NCBI GenBank assembly: GCA_001600055.1
Contig: BCIV01000006.1
Coordinates: 620,001-684,000 of the forward strand
Length of the DNA stretch: 64,000 nucleotides
Direction of reading: 5' to 3'
From: Filobasidium wieringae
Taxonomy: Eukaryota > Basidiomycota > Tremellomycetes > Filobasidiales > Filobasidiaceae
In this document: positions 59,653 to 64,000 of the stretch, piece by piece
Layout of the letters: each line of letters opens with the position of its first letter
Numbering within the stretch: position 1 is the first letter of the stretch
Program-made: the position numbers and the translations under genes
Notes under the pieces: generated by a model
The model's input: only the letters and a program-made list of their open reading frames with translations
What the model was told of the DNA's origin: nothing
Database searches by the model: none

Positions 59653-61488
59653 ATGTCCGAGACTCCGCCTTCCCCTTCTTCTTCCACCTCTTCTTTTCTC
59701 CCTACCACTACCCTTCTAGCAATCCCCGATGGTCCTATCCCCTCCTCATCCAAAGATGCTCGAACACATACTATCAGTATCCTCGGGGGTTACCCGACAT
59801 TCCCCTCGCTCCCGGCCTCATCCAGTAGCAAGATTCCGGAATCGATAACCTGCAAGATTTGTCTCAACTCTATCCCCCTTCTGACCCAGGTATACTGCCC
59901 ACCAGAGGGCGGGGAGAATGATCGTAATGTCTACGTGTTTGGATGTCCTCGTGGTAGTTGTCAGAAAAGGGAAGGAAGGTGCGTCCTTCTTTCCTTTGAT
60001 TCGTTTCCTCCCTCTTCCTATCCCTTTTCAAGCTTGTACTTTAGCCCGAGTTGTAGCTTTTGTATACCGCTCGAGTTATATATACGCATGCTTATTCGAT
60101 TTCCTCGTTCATTTTTCCTTTCGTGCTGCTTCTGTACTTCCGGTCATTCTCGCTTCAATTTCACTTTCTTGGTTGTTTAGCGTACGAGCTTTCCGGGCAT
60201 CTGTACTGAACGAAGTCTACGCTGCGGATGCGGCTGAGCAAAAGGCGAAGAGGGAAAAGGAAGAGAAGGAGAGGAAGGAGAGAGAGAAGATCAATCCGTT
60301 CTCCGTACGTCCTGCGTTTGCACGTCCCGCTTTGACAAGGTCGGGAGGTTTAGCGCAGTGTGACTGATCAGTTTCTATATCGGATGATGATCATCAGGCT
60401 GCAAACGGGGTGAAACTCGGTTCAGGAGGATTGGGTGGAGCTCTTTTCGGGGGACCAAACACGGGGTCGGAACCCTCGTTTAACCCGTTCTCCACCACCG
60501 TCGCTCCTCCTACCAACGCCTTCTCCTCCCTCTCCCTCTCCACCCCCACCCCCAGTCCTTCCGCTATGACCAAGCCCTCCGAGCCTTCCCACCAAGGACC
60601 CTCGACCCCTTCCAAAACCTACACTTCCCCCTTCCCTGCCTACCTCCCCGCGCAGTATTTGACAACGTTCGAGGAATTCTTACCGGCCGATCCTAATGCT
60701 CTCGCCGGCGATACCGCCTCACGTGTCAAAGTGGTTTCCAACGATTCCGTACAGGGTCAGGGAGGGAAGGATTCTTCTGCGTCGGGACAGACGGGAGCGA
60801 CGGAGCAGTGGGAGAGGGTGCTTCCTAAAGGTGTGGACGAGGTGTTTGAGAGGTTCTTGGAGAGGTTGAGTAGGGCGGAGGATGGGGAGGGACAGGTTTT
60901 GAGGTACGTCGTTTGTCCGCGGGTGGATTTTTTGTGGGAGGAGGTAGGCTGATTATAAAGGGTGCGGTGGCGGATAGATACGATATGGGAGCGGTCCCTC
61001 TTCCTTACACATCGCATTCGGACCTGTATAAACGGTTGTTCAAGAACAGCAAGCAGTTGGGGGAGGAAGATGATGATGATGATGAAGGCGTGGACGCTGC
61101 TTTCCGAAAGGCCTATAACCCCAAGGAGGTCGTCCCTCCTTGTGAGCGGTGCGGGTCGGAGAGGACGTTCGAGATGCAACTCGTCCCCGGTCTGATCGCC
61201 GAGTTGAAGACGGAGATGCTATCCCTTAGCGGGGAGAAGAAGGTAAAGAAGAACAGGAAACAGACCGAGGAGGAGAGGAAACGAGAGTTGGCCGTCTTGT
61301 TGGGGAAAGCGAGCGCCAAGGATCTTGTCAAGCCTGGCGAAGGGAACGCGGAGGGGGAGACGGAGGAAGATCGATTGAAGTCTGAGACGGGTATGGAGTG
61401 GGGGACCGTGATGGTGTTTGGTTGTGAGAACGACTGCGTAGGGTTCGGGGAAGAATGGGTCGGGGTCGAGTGGGAAGAGATTCAGTGA
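59653..61488 (+). CDS. TSR4: PDCD2/Tsr4 family ribosome-assembly protein
   Basis: The ATG is at 59653 (MSETPPSPSSSTSSF). The N-terminal half has GGYPTFPS and a zinc ribbon (CKICLNSIPLLTQVYCP...VFGCPRGSCQKREG), interrupted by a large intron (about 59980-60180). The next exons encode VRAFRASVLNE and a charged helix, then a Ser/Pro-rich linker. The PDCD2_C domain follows: FPAYLPAQYLTTFEEF, a join near 60903/60977 giving VLRY + DMGAVPLPYTS, CERCGSERTFEMQLVPGLIAEL, and MEWGTVMVFGCENDC near the end. Tsr4/PDCD2 is the dedicated chaperone of ribosomal protein Rps2 (uS5) and is needed for 40S maturation. Family length and motif order are as expected. Confidence 0.9.
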
Positions 61489-61670
61489 ACGGGGAAGGTT
61501 TGTTTACTTTGTGTGTGATCGGTCCTTTGTTCGTTTTGTTTCTATGGTGATCGACATGATCAACCTGATCAACCTTGTTCCATCCAATCCGCTCAATCGT
61601 ATCATAATCTGACTTGACCATGCAGCATAACCGTAACACTCGCTGAGACCCCTGCAACCATGACAACATA

Positions 61671-63422
61671 ATGTTCCGTCGACTAGCAATACCTTATACC
61701 ACTCGCTCACCTATCTCCATCTCGACAAACTTGCACCGAAACTTCGTCACCTCCTGCATCAGCTTGCAAAAGCGAGCCGAATCAAAATACAAGACTGTTA
61801 TACCTATCACAGGATTCGACCAAAACTTGTACTACTTTGCGAGACGATTCCGACTGACGGTCTTCTCTGAGAGACCCTTGTCCAAGAAGATTATCGATCT
61901 GAGGTTACCGTTGTTCACCCCTAGCGAACCCAACATGTGAGTCAGCAGATTGGCTGGTACGGAAGGAGAATGGCTCAGGTAAACGATGTGATCCTCTTTA
62001 CAGGCCGAAAGCTGCCTACTATGCCGTCAAGGAGGGTGTAAAGCCTGGAATATACGGTACTTGGTAAGCTTGCGCGACTTAACTCGCAAAGAACCATATC
62101 CTCAACGTCTAAACCTCGGACAGGGCAGAATGTGAGGCTCAAGTCAAAGGATTCAAGGGGTGGGACCGATCGCCTAGACATTCCGGGATGTCTACTGACT
62201 CTTCCTTGTGACAGAGCGGCATACAAAAAGTTCGTTACTCAGCAAGAAGCACTTGCTTTCATCGGCAATGGTTCCCCTTCAACATCCAAACCATACTCTT
62301 CCCCAATCACCTCCGCCTCCAGTTCAGAGACAGGAAAAGTCAGCAAGCCCAAAACGACCACCCTATTTGCCGCACATGAGACGAACCATCCAGCTCGTCC
62401 TCGGGAATTACAGCTGGCGGAGGCGATGGCGATAAATGAAGGGTTCAACGTGACCCCCTCTGGAATGCTCGTCGCTTATTGTGATGGGAGTGCAAGGGGA
62501 AACGGACAGAAGGGTTCTAAAGCTGGACTAGGGGTTTATTGGGGTAGCGATGGCGAGGCGGAGAAACGGTCAGTCTCAGTCTTTCTGTGAGGGTTTCTGG
62601 AAGACTGAATGAGAAGATGGGTCGTAGGAATTTGGCAGAACCTGTACCGGGGATCATGCAAACCAACAACAGAGGGGAATTACTGGTAAGCCTAGTGCCG
62701 TAGTTTCCGACTCATTGGTATGCTGAAAAGAAATCAACAGGCAATCGTGCGAGCCATTGAGGATCATCCTCACCCCTCACTCCCACTCGAAATCCGTACA
62801 GATTCGCAATACTCGATCTCATGCAAGTCGCAGATTTCGCCCCCCTCGAGCCTATCTAACCTTTGCTTGACGTATAGGTTTGACACAATACCTTCCGAAA
62901 TGGCTGCGAAACGGTTTCAAAACGGCCACCGGCACACCGGTCAAGAACTGTGATCTCCTCGTCCACCTGATGGCGCTGATGAACCGAATGGGACCTCAAC
63001 GAATCAGATTCGTTCACGTCAAGGGCCATTCTGGACATTGGGGTAATGAGGAGGCCGATGTATGTGCCTCGCCAATCCGCTTCACTATGTAGCAGAAATT
63101 GATCTCGTCACTTTACACTTGAAATAGCGTTTGGCTAATCTGGGCGCGACCATACCTACGCCACCGGATAGGACCAATTGGTTCAATATGCAGGACGCCA
63201 ACGAGTTTGCTAGAGTAGTGATAGAGGAGAAGAAACAGGAGAACAAGAACGCGACTCCGGATCTGGCGGAAGTATCGATCGAAGTCGATGTAAGTCTCAG
63301 ATCATACTTTCGAGGTAAGAAAATTGACGGAATATTTGTTCATATAGATCGACCCGGATTGGATGTTGAGTGTGGAAGAATTGAAGGAACTGGGCAAGAC
63401 TCAGCAATTCGATCTTGCTTGA
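61671..63422 (+). CDS. Ribonuclease H1 with hybrid-binding domain
   Basis: The first exon is 61671-61936, the second begins 62005, and the stop is at 63420-63422. The catalytic domain has all four acidic residues: YCDGSARGNG, TNNRGELLAIVRA, IRTDSQYSI and KGHSGHWGNEEAD. The N-terminal hybrid-binding domain reads YYAVKEGVKPGIYGTWAECEAQ plus KGFKGAAYKKF. Exon 1 encodes 88 residues with a presequence-like start (MFRRLAIPYTTRSPIS) and then a segment I do not recognise. The Met immediately before the hybrid-binding domain is formed across the first splice junction (AT|G CCG AAA). RNase H1 removes RNA from RNA-DNA hybrids in nucleus and mitochondria, so the two potential starts suit dual localisation. 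The C-terminus ends VEELKELGKTQQFDLA. Domain calls are firm; use of each start is inferred. Confidence 0.9.
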
Positions 63423-63882
63423 ACAACCTCTTGGATCAGTGCGGTCTTACGGCGCGTATGACGACGATTCATCAGCTGAGGTCTCCGAGAAAGCGTCCTT
63501 ACCTTGCTATGTCGAAGAGCATAACAGAATAACCACATCTTCTTCTGGCTCCTGCTAGTAGACGTTATTGATCATTCGCAGTGTCCGCCATGTAGCTATA
63601 GATACCGAAGGCTTGCTATACAAACCGCCTGTCTCTAGAACACGATATATGTACATTATGGCAATTCGAGCGCAAGGAAACGCACGTCCGCGATATACAA
63701 GGACTACAAGGGCAATCGTAAGAACAATGGACCAAATATCTCAGCCACTCGTTCCACGGCGGAGCTACTCCTATCCTCCGTCTTGTCTTCGATCTTGATC
63801 GCTGATCTTGGAGAAGCGGGCAAAAATCAGGAGCTGGAGAAGAAGTAGGAACAGTAAAGGCGGTTTGGGACGGGCAGTCACT
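63423..63882. other. Intergenic region at the right edge
   Basis: No gene is supported in these 460 bp. A short plus-strand frame at 63568-63798 has no recognisable features and begins inside the 3' region of RNase H1. Confidence 0.45.
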
Positions 63883-64000
63883 CTAGTTCATCTTCTTACC
63901 AACTTTGAAGTGGACGGATCTGGGCTTGACCGATGCATTGTCTCTACGCGCTTGCAGACCCTTTCCATTGATTCACATTCCCGGAATTGTAGCGTACAGA
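63883..64000 (-). CDS. Possible 3' end of a minus-strand gene (partial)
   Basis: On the minus strand a frame ends with TAG at 63883-63885 and reads LQARRDNASVKPRSVHFKVGKKMN at its C-terminus. The end is basic, as in many nucleolar or ribosomal proteins. A splice acceptor may lie near 63961. The rest of the gene would be beyond the window, so I cannot name it. Confidence 0.35.

Noticed and set aside
63568..63798. 76-codon plus-strand frame after RNase H1
   Set aside because: No recognisable features and likely 3' UTR or intergenic sequence.
1..64000. CRISPR arrays, rRNA or tRNA genes, bacterial-type promoters or attachment sites
   Set aside because: None seen on either strand; the window is fungal nuclear DNA.

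Overview
The window is nuclear DNA from a basidiomycete fungus, most likely a tremellomycete (Cryptococcus/Kwoniella/Tremella grade). Genes sit close together and are cut by many short introns (about 50-75 bp, GT..AG). The window encodes a Dnmt5-class DNA methyltransferase-ATPase, Rsc9, a formin and fungal-type transcription factors. No rRNA, tRNA, CRISPR array or bacterial-style operon was recognised.

Layout. 1-3058 (+): 3' part of a TFIIIC WD-repeat subunit. 3327-5293 (+): unknown protein with repeated LxSE motifs. 5344-7660 (-): Rrp9/U3-55K. 7934-10470 (-): C2-domain, proline-rich Inn1/Fic1-like cytokinesis protein. 10824-18426 (+): Dnmt5-type enzyme in eight exons, 2381 codons by my splice model. 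18518-22146 (-): a TLC-domain protein that reads in frame into a Gpi10-type GPI mannosyltransferase. 22503-30385: a mobile element of about 7.9 kb. 30542-33305 (+): Rsc9. 33499-38263 (-): Rad5/HLTF-like SNF2-RING ATPase. 39195-40315 (+): pirin. 40924-47071 (+): formin. 47249-48600 (-): Ist3/RBMX2-like spliceosomal RRM protein. 49053-50158 (+): PA28-like proteasome activator. 50270-53876 (-): C2H2 transcription factor. 54166-58675 (-): FCP1-like domain plus RS-rich tail. 58738-59004 (-): small, possibly mitochondrial protein. 59653-61488 (+): PDCD2/Tsr4. 61671-63422 (+): RNase H1. 63883-64000 (-): possible 3' end of another gene.

The most unusual part is 22503-30385. It is bounded by perfect 19-bp terminal inverted repeats and is visibly more AT-rich than the flanks. 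It carries a spliced DDE integrase, an alpha-kinase (MHCK/EF2K/TRPM7 type) with a Cys-rich N-terminus, two unrecognised genes, and a non-coding segment with a diverged 116-bp direct repeat flanking two small hairpins. A 623-bp solo LTR (TGTGGTG...CACCACA, CCGA target duplication) sits inside the integrase gene. Taking out the LTR and one CCGA copy leaves an open 428-codon frame, so this copy was probably inactivated recently.

The host genes mostly serve chromatin and RNA metabolism (TFIIIC, Dnmt5, Rsc9, Rad5-like, Rrp9, Ist3, Tsr4, RNase H1) and cytokinesis or morphogenesis (Inn1/Fic1-like, formin). Other notable points: the Dnmt5-type protein shows no chromodomain but has a PIP-box-like motif, a GC-AG intron lies just before its ATPase half, and the inner AUG of RNase H1 is formed by splicing.
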